Positions 25,964-34,840 are shown, counted from the first letter of the stretch. The stretch is 64,000 nt of DNA from an uncultured Eubacteriales bacterium (GCA_902778995.1 CACYZW010000004.1:1-64000), one strand, 5' to 3'. Notes: a model not told the origin generated them from the sequence alone. Numbers and translations: made by a program.

Positions 25964-26824
25964 TCATTCGATCCCGAACTCTTCCCTGAGCTTTGCGTAC
26001 ATGACCTCCCTGGGGGCCTTCTGACCGGTCCAGAGGGTGTAATTGATCGCGCCCTGGTTGACCAGCATCCCCAGGCCGTCTATGGTTCTGGCGCCTCTGG
26101 CCGCTGCCCGCGTCAAGAAGGGCGTGTCGACCGGATTGAAGATCACGTCGCAGACCACCATGTTGGGCTGTACGGTGTTGAAATCGATATCCGGACATGC
26201 GTCTGCATGGGGATGCAGGCCCACGCACGTGGCGTTGATCAGTATGTCCGTGCCCTCGGGGACGCGGGCCGCGCCCTGCCAGGGAATGAATCGGGCCTCG
26301 GCGCGGGTGTTGTCGCGGATGGTTTTGGCGAGCGCCTCTCCGCGCTGGGCGTTTCGGTTGATGACGGCAATGGCGGAGGCCCCGGCCAGGGCGCACTCGA
26401 CACCGATGCTTCGCGCCGCGCCGCCCGCGCCCAGCAGGCAGACGGAGGCGCCTGACAGGGATATGCCCGCATCCGTCAGCGATTGCACGAAACCCTTGCC
26501 GTCGGTGTTCTCGCCGAACATCGTGCCGTCCTCCCGGCAGACGACGGTGTTCACCGCGCCGATGACGCGCGCGGCCTCGGAGAGCTCGTCCATGTGCCTG
26601 AGCACGTTGATTTTGTGCGGCATGGTCAGGTTGACGCCCCGCATGTTGAACGCCCGCACGCCTGCCATGGCGGCGTCCAGATCATTGGGCAAAACCCTGA
26701 CGGTGATGTAACGCCAGTTCAGACCTGCGTGTTCAAAGCCCGCTTCCTCCATGACGCCGGTGGGATTGCCGTCCACGGGATCGCCGAGTACGCCCACCAG
26801 TTCAGCACGATAGTTCTTCTCCAT
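25964..26824 (-). CDS. shikimate dehydrogenase-family protein, atypical substrate loop
   Basis: 286 aa with the AroE framework: NLTMPHK (catalytic Lys), GAVNTV, ENTDGKGF (catalytic Asp), Rossmann GAGGAARS, INRN, INATCVGL, and a C-terminal LVNQGAINYTLW. The N-terminal shikimate-binding SxS pair of classical AroE is replaced by GDPVDGNPTGVM. The true substrate may therefore be shikimate, quinate or a related polyol acid. AGGAGG precedes ATG 26824. The DUF523 gene lies 19 bases upstream on the same strand and is probably co-transcribed. Confidence 0.85.
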   Translation of the reverse strand: MEKNYRAELVGVLGDPVDGNPTGVMEEAGFEHAGLNWRYITVRVLPNDLDAAMAGVRAFNMRGVNLTMPHKINVLRHMDELSEAARVIGAVNTVVCREDGTMFGENTDGKGFVQSLTDAGISLSGASVCLLGAGGAARSIGVECALAGASAIAVINRNAQRGEALAKTIRDNTRAEARFIPWQGAARVPEGTDILINATCVGLHPHADACPDIDFNTVQPNMVVCDVIFNPVDTPFLTRAAARGARTIDGLGMLVNQGAINYTLWTGQKAPREVMYAKLREEFGIE

Positions 26825-26843
26825 GCTTCAATTGCCTCCTTAA

Positions 26844-27320
26844 TCATAGCGATTCGACTGTTCGTTCCCTGTCGATCCTGTCAAGCAGCGCGTCAATATT
26901 TTCCTCCGTAAAGACCGAAACGCCCATATCGGCCAGGGCATCGGCGGTAACCCCGTTCCCGGGGATCCTGCGCCCGGTAAAGCTGCCATCGTAGATTTCG
27001 CCGAATCCGCAGGAAGGGCTTCGCGCCTTCAGGAGGGCGAGCCTTGCCCCGAACAGTCGCGCGATGTGACAGGCCTGATCCGCGCCTCGGTGAAAAGCCC
27101 CGGACACATCCCTGCCGTCTCGGGCGACGATGCGCCCGCCGCGGCGCTCGGATGGCGTTCGAGGGGTGGCGAGCCCGCCCATCTGCTCTGGACATATGGG
27201 AATCAGCCGGAAGCGCTCCATCAGGCTGTCCAGCTTATCGATGCTCTGACTGCCGCCGTCGTACCGGCATTCGACGCCCAGCAGGCAGGCGCTGATCAAC
27301 ATGCAGGGCCTGCAATCCAA
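26844..27320 (-). CDS. DUF523 family protein
   Basis: 158 aa. Typical motifs: LISACLLGVECRYDGG, LIPICPEQMGGLATPR, CHIARLFGARLALLKARSPS, CGFGEIYDGSFTG and GNGVTADAL. DUF523 proteins are cysteine-containing and uncharacterised, related to the N-terminal part of YbbK/YbgA proteins. TTG 27320 lies after GGGGAGAGGG; the internal ATG at 27302 would remove only six residues. First gene of a short minus-strand unit with the AroE homologue. Confidence 0.8.
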   Translation of the reverse strand: MDCRPCMLISACLLGVECRYDGGSQSIDKLDSLMERFRLIPICPEQMGGLATPRTPSERRGGRIVARDGRDVSGAFHRGADQACHIARLFGARLALLKARSPSCGFGEIYDGSFTGRRIPGNGVTADALADMGVSVFTEENIDALLDRIDRERTVESL

Positions 27321-27502
27321 GGTACCCTCTCCCCTCCGTACTCAACGCAAAAGCACAGTGACAGTTTACCATGATTCGAAGAGAATGTAAACCGAAAAAA
27401 TTCAAATAAAAACGCAGGGCGGACGCGGCGGTCCAATAAAATAGATTAATGAGTGTATAAAATATCTTTTGTTAAAAAGTATAATTTTCAGTAAAAAACA
27501 TG

Positions 27503-27531
27503 TTGACAGATGGCTTGTGATGTGGTATTAT
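27503..27531 (+). promoter_or_regulatory. promoter of the second orphan RNA gene
   Basis: Perfect TTGACA (27503-27508), 17 bases, TATTAT (27526-27531). Predicted start is near 27538. The AT-rich bases 27321-27500 hold nothing else. Confidence 0.75.
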
Positions 27532-27537
27532 ATGTCC

Positions 27538-27840
27538 AGACAGAGGGAGAACAAAAACCTCTTGGGAGATAGCAGATCTCCAATCAGAAGCGAAAGGGAG
27601 GCGGTGCCATTGTACTATAGCGAAGCACAGTCCCTGGCCTGCGTTTCCCGATTGATTATCAAATGACAACTTCTCTCGGGACCAGGTTTCCGGAACAACG
27701 CAACGGGTCCACAATGTGAAGCGGAAATGGTTGTTCAGGGAAACGCAGGCGCCCGATACTCCGGGTCAGTGAGTTTCAAATAGAAAAATTCAATAGCCTC
27801 ATCAATTCCCGCCGGCAGCAGATGTCGGCGGGTTATTTTT
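27538..27840 (+). ncRNA. second orphan structured RNA, about 300 nt
   Basis: A strong promoter and terminator enclose no credible coding sequence. A perfect 13-bp stem GCCTGCGTTTCCC (27637-27649)/GGGAAACGCAGGC (27738-27750) encloses a branched domain with GGACC/GGTCC and TTTCCG/CGGAAA pairings. 5' of it is a hairpin AGGGA..GTGC/GCAC..TCCCT (27595-27635). Length and layout suit a stand-alone regulatory or structural RNA. 6S and raiA RNAs are candidates from clostridia, but I cannot confirm either from memory. Confidence 0.6.
27808..27840 (+). terminator. terminator of the second orphan RNA
   Basis: CCCGCCG (27808-27814)/CGGCGGG (27826-27832) followed by TTATTTTT. Confidence 0.8.
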
Positions 27841-27929
27841 GCAATGCTTCCGCACGGCGGAGGGGCACTTGCCGGATGAAAAATTATCGTTCTTCACAGA
27901 AGGTTGTGGAATGAAAACGCCCACCGGCC

Positions 27930-28040
27930 TGTCTGCGTTCGGCCACCTCCCTCGGTGAGGGAGGCAGGATGACCGCCTTCGCTGCCTTAAGGCTCCCTCC
28001 CTGAGGGCGCTGGCATGCGCAGCATGCCTGAGGGAGTTCC
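27930..28040. repeat. compound palindromic intergenic repeat
   Basis: Two perfect hairpins: CCTCCCTC-GGT-GAGGGAGG (27946-27964) and GGCATGC-GCA-GCATGCC (28012-28028), the latter nested inside CTCCCT (27993-27998)/AGGGAG (28031-28036). From memory, similar CTCCCTC..GAGGGAG units are dispersed in gut clostridial genomes. Non-coding. Confidence 0.55.
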
Positions 28041-28084
28041 CCATAATCCCACAAGAAAACGTGAAGAACCAAAAATTATTATAA

Positions 28085-28118
28085 GGCGGAGCCGTTCTAT
28101 ATGAACAGCTCCGCCCTG
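28085..28118 (-). terminator. terminator of the flavin reductase transcript
   Basis: On the minus strand GGCGGAGC-n-GTTC pairs with GAAC-n-GCTCCGCC (28085-28115), followed by TTATAATAATTTTT. Confidence 0.75.
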
Positions 28119-28165
28119 CCGCTGTCACAGCAGCGGCCCCGTTTCAGCAACGATCGCCGAATGAC

Positions 28166-30635
28166 TTACTTGTTGTCCGCAGACACAGCCTTGGCGGCGG
28201 TGCGGCCGGAAACGAAGATCTCAACGATGGCGTTGCCGCCCAGACGGTTGCCGCCGTGGATGCCGCCGGTAACTTCGCCAGCCGCGTACAGGCCGGGGAT
28301 AGCCTTGCCGCTCTCATCCAGCACATGGCGGTCGGTGTCGACCACGATGCCGCCCATGGTGTGGTGGGTGGAGGGAGCCATCAGGCGGATGGTCAGCAGC
28401 GCGTTGTCCAGGTCATAGGACTCCACGTTGTAGGTGCCGTCCTCGTTCAGCTCGACGTTGCCCACGGTGCGGGAGGCGATGGCCTTGCCCACGTCGGGGT
28501 ATTCGCCCTGGCCCATCACGGCCATGTCATAGGCGCGGATGGTCTCGATGACGGTTTCGGGATCGGCGGTCACGCCCAGCTGCTCGAACAGCTCCGGCAG
28601 CTCGCCGATGGTCCGGCGATAGTAGCGGCCCTCGTAGTCGCCCTCGGCCAGCTGCATCGGCGCGGGCATCATCTGCTCCTTGTTGTAGAACTCAAGGAAC
28701 ACGCCCTTGGTGCCGTTGACCTCCATGCCGTTCTGGAACTCGGCCAGGGACAGCACGTCGCGCTCGGAGCCCTCGTCCACGAAGCGGTGGCCGGTGGTGG
28801 GGTTGATCCAGCAGGCGTAGTTGCTGCGTGAAGCCCAGACCGGTGGTGGCGGCGCCGACGGCTTCGGCCATGTTGATGCCGTCGCCGACCTGGCTGGAGC
28901 GGTTGGTGGTCTTGGTGGCGGTGGACAGGTACTCGGTGGACCAGTATACGTTGTTCTCCAGCACCATGTCGATGTTGGCAGCGTAGCCGCCGGTGGCCAG
29001 GATGACGCCCTTGGCGGCATTGGCAACGATCTCGGTGCCGTCGTAATGGGTGGCCTTGACGCCGGTCACACGGCCGTCGGTGACGATCAGGCCGGTGGCG
29101 GTGGTGCGCACCAGGATTTCGTTCTTCTCGTTCGCGGCGTAGATGGTGCTCATCGGCGCGGCGAAGTAGCTGCCCCAGCGGCCCATCTCGGGCTCGCCGT
29201 TGCCGTCCAGATCGATGGTGGAGCCGATGAACTCATTTTCGCGATACCACAGCGCGCCGATCAGGGTGGGCTGGGTGTTCTCTACGAAGGTCGCGCCCTG
29301 ATCCTCGAGCCACTCCTTCAGGCCCTGGCCGTCCTTGATGAACTGGCTGACCAGGTCCACGTCGCCATAGATCCACTGGGACTTGTCTGCGCTCTGGCGC
29401 AGGCCGCCGTAGTAGGTCTGGAAGATGTGCAGGTTCACGGTGGAGAACAGGGTCAGCTGGTTCTCGGCCACGCCGGCGTCCAGCTGGGGCTGCGCCCAAT
29501 CCAGATAAGCCTGGATTTCCTTCTTCAGCTCCTGCAGCACGGGCAGGTATTCGGCGTGAACGCCGTGCTTGCTCAGCTCGACGGCGTCGCCGGCCACGAA
29601 TTCGTGATCCTTGTAGTAGTCCTCGTCGAAGGGCTCCTCGGACCAGTCCAGGATCATCTTCAGCTCGTTGATGCAGCCCTGGACGCTCTTGACCTTGTCA
29701 TAGGTCTGGCCGTCATGGGCATAGACGCCGGTGGTGGCGTCGGGATCGGCGGGATCCCACACCAGGTAGGGCATCACGGACTGGAACTGACCGCCGGAGA
29801 CCAGCGTATTGCCGCCGACCTCGGCGTTCTTCTCGATGACCAGCACGGTGTTGCCGTCCTGGGCGGCCTGTGCCGCGGCAGCCATGCCAGCGCCGCCCGC
29901 GCCGACCACGACCACGTCGTAATCCAGCGTGAGGGGTTCGCCGGCGGCGTGCTCGATCTTGGCGGCCTTGAAGGCCTTGATATCGCTGCAGCCGGCCTCC
30001 TCGGCGGTGGCTTCCACAGCGCCGCGCAGCGCGCGGGTGGTGAAGGTCGCGCCGGAGACGCCGTCCACGCCGGAGCCGTTGGCTTCGATCATCTCGGGGA
30101 TCATGATGTCGTAGGCCAGGGTGCCCACGTGATCGGTCTCAACGCTGTTGGTGACTTCGATCTTTTCGATCTTGTCAGCGCCGTAGGTGACGGCAACGGT
30201 CACGGGGCCGTTGTAGCCTTCCGTGGTCGCCTCGTAGGTGCCGGGGGTGAAGGTCAGCGCCACGCCGCCCTCTGCAGGGGCTTCCACCGCTTCGCCGCGG
30301 GCCTGGGCCAGGGCGTTTTCAACGGCTTCGGCAACGCCGTCGCGGCTCATGGTCGCGCCGGCCACGGCGTCGATCTGGCCGTCGGTGCGGCCGATCAGGG
30401 CCTCGATGTAGGTGGGGAACGCCTGCTGGCCGAAGGGCAGCTCCTCCTCGCCCTCGATCTCGACGGCGGTGATGGCGTTCTCGTCCACGGTGACCTTGAC
30501 GATCACCGGCTTGGTCTCGCCAAAGCCCTTGCCGGTGCCCTCGTAGGTGCCGGGCGTGAAGCCCGCGCCCTCTGCGAAGGCCACGCAGCTCAGCAGCAGG
30601 CAAAGGCTAAGCAGCAGTGCAAGAATTTTCCTCAT
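28166..30635 (-). pseudogene. secreted FMN/FAD fumarate-reductase-like flavoprotein, interrupted by a frameshift
   Basis: ATG 30635 with GGAGGG 7 bases upstream; signal peptide (residues 1-21). Two FMN-binding domains follow with ApbE-type attachment motifs (DAVAGATMS, DGVSGATFT), then a FAD-binding fumarate reductase domain (VVVGAGGAGMAAAAQA; VILATGGYAAN). Near 28825 the frame changes: GLGFTQ is followed, in another frame, by SNYACWINPTTGHRFVDEG and continues intact to 28166. Compared with Shewanella FccA-type enzymes about 20 residues of the substrate-binding region are missing at the join, so this looks like a deletion plus frameshift, or an assembly error. If intact it would reduce an external enoate such as fumarate. 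Confidence 0.8.
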
Positions 30636-30781
30636 GGTATCCCTCCTTGAAGATTTGTATGCGGGCCTGATAGGCCCACATCTATAGCACAATTTTATCA
30701 GATTATTTGATAAACGTCAATCCTGTTTGATGTAAATGTGGCGCTGTGAAGAATTGGCGGCACAATTTGCGGAATTTTTGG

Positions 30782-30810
30782 TTGATAAATGACTGAAAAG
30801 AGTATATAAT
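30782..30810 (+). promoter_or_regulatory. promoter of the NusG_II-Gx-apbE operon
   Basis: TTGATA (30782-30787), 17 bases, perfect TATAAT (30805-30810). Divergent from the flavin reductase gene. Confidence 0.75.
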
Positions 30811-30840
30811 GACAGCATATTCAAAATGGAGGTCTGCGCG

Positions 30841-31326
30841 TTGTTACCGTTGCTTCGCTGGCGATGTGCTGGATTGAATCGGAAAAGATGCTTTCTCAGC
30901 CCTCGCTTTCGGGCGTTGGCCCGGCCTGCGGCCCTCTTGATGGCGTTCTGTCTGATCGCGTCGGGCTGCGCCCCCGCGCCGCAGACACCCGGGGTTCGCG
31001 TGTTCGTGGACGACGAGGCCTGGGACGGCACGCCCATTTCCGAAGGCAGCGGCGACGAGCTGAGGGTGTACATCACCTTCGACGGTCGGCCTCTTTTGGA
31101 CGTGCCCTTCGGCGAGCCCCGCAGCGTGCGGATTTTGCAGGCCGACGGGTCTGAAAATACCGTCGCCATAACGGAAGACGCCGTATACATGGCCCATGCG
31201 GACTGCGATAACCAGGATTGCGTGCGGATGGGGGCGGTGACCCGCGACAATCTGGAGCTGCGGGTGATGGGCGGCTTTATCGTGTGCCTGCCCCACAGGA
31301 TTTCGGTGGAGGTACGCGGCGAGTGA
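30841..31326 (+). CDS. NusG domain II-containing lipoprotein
   Basis: 161 aa. TTG 30841 is the likely start, with GGAGG 7 bases upstream; the ATG at 30826 lies before that site. A hydrophobic segment ends in IASGCAP, a lipobox. The rest is a NusG_II-type beta domain with CDNQDCVRMG and a closing FIVCLPHRISVEV. These exported domains usually sit beside Gx-transporter, ApbE and FMN-binding protein genes, as here. Role unknown. Its Cys pair may be redox-active. Confidence 0.8.
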   Translation: MLPLLRWRCAGLNRKRCFLSPRFRALARPAALLMAFCLIASGCAPAPQTPGVRVFVDDEAWDGTPISEGSGDELRVYITFDGRPLLDVPFGEPRSVRILQADGSENTVAITEDAVYMAHADCDNQDCVRMGAVTRDNLELRVMGGFIVCLPHRISVEVRGE

Positions 31327-31339
31327 TGGAGGCTTTGGA

Positions 31340-32035
31340 TTGAATTCGACTGCGAGGAAGGTTGCGCGCTTCGGCATGCTGACGGCGCTGGCGCTGGTGC
31401 TGGGGTGGCTGGATCGGGCGATTCCGGTCACATGGTTTTTGAGCGGCGCGGTGCCGGGCATCAAGCTGGGCCTTGCCAATACGGTGCTCTTGTACGCCGT
31501 GTATCTGATGGATTGGCGCGGCTGCGTATTGCTGATGCTGGCGAAGGTATTCCTGTCGGGCTTCATGTTCGGCTCGATGAGCGCCATAATCTACAGCCTC
31601 TCGGGCGGCGTTCTGAGCCTGGCGGTCATGCTGCTGGTGCGGTACAGGCCGCGCCTTGGCGCGCTGTTGATCGCGCTGATGGCCGCTGCAAGCGACGGGA
31701 TGATACTGATGCGCAATCCCCATCCCCGCGGGCAGATGCTGTGGTGCGTGGTGCTGATCGCGCTGGCCTGCCTCGCCGCCTTCGCCGCCTTTGTTATCAT
31801 TGGAAGAAAACCGGAATACGGGGTGCTGGGCACCTCCCTGGCCGGTGCGGTGGCCCACAATATCGGGCAGATCCTGGCGGCCAGCTTCATGCTGCGCACG
31901 CCCCAGCTGCTGTACACCTACCTGCCGGTGCTGGTGGGCATCGGCGCGGTGGTGGGGTGCCTGACCGGCATCGTGGCCCAGAGGGTTTTCCGCGCCCTCA
32001 GGGTGGTAAATTTTCAAAAGACAGGAGAAACCTGA
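31340..32035 (+). CDS. Gx transporter family membrane protein, with extra helices
   Basis: 231 aa, multi-pass, TTG start. Family motifs: ARFGMLTALALVLGWLDR, PGIKLGLANTV, FGSMSAIIYSLSGG, and GVLGTSLAGAVAHNIGQI. Members are often annotated as heptaprenyl diphosphate synthase component I; their genomic company suggests a link to extracytoplasmic flavin transfer. The usual length is about 170 aa. An extra segment of about 60 residues (about 107-167, two more hydrophobic helices) separates the two conserved halves. The gene overlaps apbE by one base (TGATG). Confidence 0.8.
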   Translation: MNSTARKVARFGMLTALALVLGWLDRAIPVTWFLSGAVPGIKLGLANTVLLYAVYLMDWRGCVLLMLAKVFLSGFMFGSMSAIIYSLSGGVLSLAVMLLVRYRPRLGALLIALMAAASDGMILMRNPHPRGQMLWCVVLIALACLAAFAAFVIIGRKPEYGVLGTSLAGAVAHNIGQILAASFMLRTPQLLYTYLPVLVGIGAVVGCLTGIVAQRVFRALRVVNFQKTGET

Positions 32036-33024
32036 TGAAGCTATCGCGAATGCTGACCTGGCTGACGGTTTTGGCCTTCGGGCTCCCTCTGGCGGGCTGC
32101 GCGTCGGCCCAGCCAAAGAAACAGACGTCGGTCGGCTTTTATCTGGACACGGTCATCACGCTGACGGCCTATGTGGACGATGTCGCTGTGCTGAACGACG
32201 CGCTGGAAGAATGCGGTCGGTATGAGCGATTGCTCTCCCGCACCGTGGAGGGCAGCGACGTGTGGCGCATCAACCATGCCCAGGGCCAGCCCGTGGAGGT
32301 TTCGGACGACACCGTTGCGATACTGAACACGGCCCGGCAGGTCAGCGAGCTTTCCGGCGGCACCTTCGACGTGACCATCGCGCCGGTGTCCACGATGTGG
32401 GATTTCACGTCGGGCGAGGCCGTGGTGCCGGATGCTGACGCCATTGCCGCGGCTGCGGCGCGGGTGGATTACGAAAAGGTGAAGGTCGACGGCAATACCG
32501 TCACGCTGCCGGGAGACATGATGATCGACCTGGGCGGCATCGCCAAGGGCTACATCGCCGACGCCGTGAAGGGCTATCTCGCCGGACGGGGCGTGAAGAG
32601 CGCGGTGCTGTCCTTTGGCGGGAACATCGTCACCATCGGCCTGAAGCCCGACGGCAGCCCCTGGAAGGTGGGCATACAGGACATCGACAGGCCCACCGGC
32701 GAATACATGCTGGTGGCGCTGAACTTCGGTGGCAGCACTGTTACCAGCGGCATCTATGAGCGGGGGTTCGAGTCGGACGGCGTCTACTATCACCACATAC
32801 TCGATCCCCAGACCGGCTGGCCCGTGCAGAACGAGCTTGCCTCTGTGACGATATTCTCCGACAGCTCCATGTGGGGCGACGCCCTGGCGACGGCGGCGTT
32901 TTCCCTGGGCACGGAGGGGGGAACGAAGCTCATAGAGGGGCTGGACGGTGTGGAAGCCGTGTTCATTGCCCGGGATCGCTCCGTCAGCAGCACGTCGGGC
33001 GCGGGGAAATATCTGGTGCAATAG
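32035..33024 (+). CDS. apbE: FAD:protein FMN transferase (lipoprotein)
   Basis: 329 aa. ATG 32035 overlaps the preceding stop; AGGAGA lies upstream. N-terminal lipobox LAGCAS places it outside the membrane. ApbE motifs: FYLDTVITLTAY, SELSGGTFDVTIAP, DLGGIAKGYIADAV, FGGNIVTIG, GIYERGF, and HHILDPQTGWPV. It attaches FMN covalently to a Thr in exported proteins. The obvious target is the divergent flavoprotein with two such motifs, so the frameshift there matters. An open frame 5' of the ATG is only a shadow of the Gx gene. Confidence 0.95.
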   Translation: MKLSRMLTWLTVLAFGLPLAGCASAQPKKQTSVGFYLDTVITLTAYVDDVAVLNDALEECGRYERLLSRTVEGSDVWRINHAQGQPVEVSDDTVAILNTARQVSELSGGTFDVTIAPVSTMWDFTSGEAVVPDADAIAAAAARVDYEKVKVDGNTVTLPGDMMIDLGGIAKGYIADAVKGYLAGRGVKSAVLSFGGNIVTIGLKPDGSPWKVGIQDIDRPTGEYMLVALNFGGSTVTSGIYERGFESDGVYYHHILDPQTGWPVQNELASVTIFSDSSMWGDALATAAFSLGTEGGTKLIEGLDGVEAVFIARDRSVSSTSGAGKYLVQ

Positions 33025-33076
33025 ATAAAACAGAAAACAGACCGAAGTTTGGAAAAAAGAAGGAAGGGTATTTGAC

Positions 33077-33397
33077 ATGTATTTTGCTTTGGAAGGGCGA
33101 TTCATGCACATCGTCAACTACAGCATATTGGTTCTGGAAGCGGTAGGCGTGGTCATCCTTTTGGTTTACGCCGTAAAGGCCCTGATCGCGGTGTTTAAGA
33201 GCACCAGCAAATGCAAGCACTATCTGGCCCAGGGCATCACCACGGCGCTGAGCTTCCTGCTGGGCGGCGAGGTGCTCAAGACCATCGTCGCGCCGGACTG
33301 GAAGGACATCGGCATGACCTGCGCCATATTGCTGATGCGCGCGGCGGTGACGGTTTTGCTGTACTGGGAGCACAAGAACGAGCCCCAGGACGAATGA
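33077..33397 (+). CDS. DUF1622 membrane protein
   Basis: 106 aa with three predicted helices (residues about 14-38, 52-65 and 77-97). Motifs of DUF1622: GITTALSFLLGGEVLKTIVA, then PDWKDIGMTCAI. Function unknown. GGAAGGG lies 8 bases before ATG 33077, and it is 52 bases after apbE on the same strand, so probably in the same operon. Confidence 0.75.
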   Translation: MYFALEGRFMHIVNYSILVLEAVGVVILLVYAVKALIAVFKSTSKCKHYLAQGITTALSFLLGGEVLKTIVAPDWKDIGMTCAILLMRAAVTVLLYWEHKNEPQDE

Positions 33398-33414
33398 AGC
33401 GAGGAGACCGGTCG

Positions 33415-33894
33415 ATGAAACAATGGTTGAACAGGGCGCTGCTCTGCCTGCTGGCGGGGCTCATGCTGCTCGCCGCCGTCGCGGGGGCAGAGCCGGAGGC
33501 GGGCGTCGATGCCCGTGAGACGGCGCAGCCGGAAGCGACGCAGGCTCCCGAAGACGGCCCCAAACCGGCCAGGGGCTATGTGCTGGTGACCACGGCGACC
33601 CAGTCGGGCTGGCTGCCGCTGCCCGAGGCGGGGGAGGTCAGCTATCCCATACGCCAGATCCTTCCGGACGGCAGCGAGGCGGAGAACGTCATCCACCTGA
33701 CGCCGGATGGCGTGTACATGGAGGATTCCACCTGCGCCAACCACGACTGCATCCAGCAGGGCATTGTGACGCTGGAGAATCGGGATGAGCGCATACTCAG
33801 CAACATGATCATTTGCCTGCCAAATCAGGTGACCCTCCAGCTGTTTACGCCGGAGGAACTGCTCGAGATGGCGAAAGGAGAGAAGGGTCAGTGA
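33415..33894 (+). CDS. NusG domain II-containing exported protein, second copy
   Basis: 159 aa. Signal peptide (residues 1-25, cleavage after AVAGA), then an acidic, proline-rich linker (to about residue 55), then a NusG_II domain: STCANHDCIQQG and MIICLPNQVTLQLF. A paralogue of the lipoprotein at 30.8 kb, but a soluble or signal-peptide-anchored form without a lipobox. GAGGAG precedes ATG 33415. The stop overlaps the nudC start (GTGA). Confidence 0.75.
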   Translation: MKQWLNRALLCLLAGLMLLAAVAGAEPEAGVDARETAQPEATQAPEDGPKPARGYVLVTTATQSGWLPLPEAGEVSYPIRQILPDGSEAENVIHLTPDGVYMEDSTCANHDCIQQGIVTLENRDERILSNMIICLPNQVTLQLFTPEELLEMAKGEKGQ

Positions 33895-34727
33895 TTCAGG
33901 ACATTTATCCCCATGTGCTGCGCAACGAATTTGTGCCGGAGCATCCGGTTGCGCCCGACGGGCTGCTTTTTCGCTTCGAGGGGGACAGCCTGCTGTGCGC
34001 CGTCGAGGGTGACGCCGTGCGCCTGCCCCGGGTGAGGGACATGCCCTCGAAGGCGGAGCGGCGCTACCTGTTCTCGCTGGACGGCGTGCCCTGCTATCTG
34101 GGCATGGAGGGCGCGCAGGGCGAGGTCGGATGCATGGAATGGGTGCAGGTCCGGGCGCTGCGCAACCGGGCAAGGGGGCCGAGAGCGCTGATTTTCGCGG
34201 CCTGGACGGCCTTCCAGCTGTACAACTGGTATCGGGACAACCGCTTCTGCGGTCGCTGCGGCGCGCAGACGGCGCTCGCGCGGGATGAAAGGGCTGTGGT
34301 TTGCCCGGCCTGCGGGCGGCGCATCTATCCCAGGATCGTTCCCGCCGTGATCGTCGGCGTCATCAACGGAGACGAGATACTGATGACGAAATACCGGGGA
34401 AGGGATCTGCCCTTTTACGCGCTGATCGCCGGCTTTACCGAGATCGGCGAAACGCTGGAGCAGACCGTGGCCCGGGAGGTCATGGAGGAAGCCGGGCTTC
34501 GGGTGAAGAACATCCGCTATTACAAGTCCCAGCCCTGGGCCATCGTGGACGACCTGCTCGCCGGGTTTTATTGCGACGTGGACGGCTCCACAGAAATCCA
34601 CATGGACGCCTCGGAGCTGAAGGAAGCCGTGTGGGTGCGTCGGGAGGATGTGACCGGCCAGGCCAACGATTTCAGCCTGACCAACGAGATGATGCTGACC
34701 TTCCGGGACGGACGGGAACCCAGATAG
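33891..34727 (+). CDS. nudC: NAD(H) pyrophosphatase, Nudix family
   Basis: 278 aa. GTG 33891 overlaps the upstream stop, with AAAGGAG upstream. A four-Cys zinc ribbon (CGRCGAQ...CPACGR) precedes the Nudix box GFTEIGETLEQTVAREVMEE, and the SQPWA motif typical of NudC follows. It hydrolyses NADH/NAD+ and, in E. coli, removes NAD caps from RNA. Last gene of the operon; a 14-bp hairpin follows. Confidence 0.93.
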   Translation: MIQDIYPHVLRNEFVPEHPVAPDGLLFRFEGDSLLCAVEGDAVRLPRVRDMPSKAERRYLFSLDGVPCYLGMEGAQGEVGCMEWVQVRALRNRARGPRALIFAAWTAFQLYNWYRDNRFCGRCGAQTALARDERAVVCPACGRRIYPRIVPAVIVGVINGDEILMTKYRGRDLPFYALIAGFTEIGETLEQTVAREVMEEAGLRVKNIRYYKSQPWAIVDDLLAGFYCDVDGSTEIHMDASELKEAVWVRREDVTGQANDFSLTNEMMLTFRDGREPR

Positions 34728-34791
34728 GGAATTGGGCGGCCATGGCGACAGTGTTGCCCACGGTCAAGACGCGCCATGATTGAAAACGGGG

Positions 34792-34840
34792 ATGGGCTGC
34801 AGCGGTGACGGTCACTAGCCGCTGCAGCCCATTTCGCCTT
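34792..34840 (+). terminator. hairpin terminator after nudC
   Basis: ATGGGCTGCAGCGG (34792-34805)/CCGCTGCAGCCCAT (34819-34832), a perfect 14-bp stem, then a weak T run. The 34728-35094 gap otherwise holds a decayed repeat copy and the cdaA promoter. Confidence 0.6.

Noticed and set aside
27538..27840. Retron msr-msd RNA, because of the long inverted repeat
   Set aside because: No reverse transcriptase gene is nearby and the a1/a2 arrangement and branching G context are not evident.
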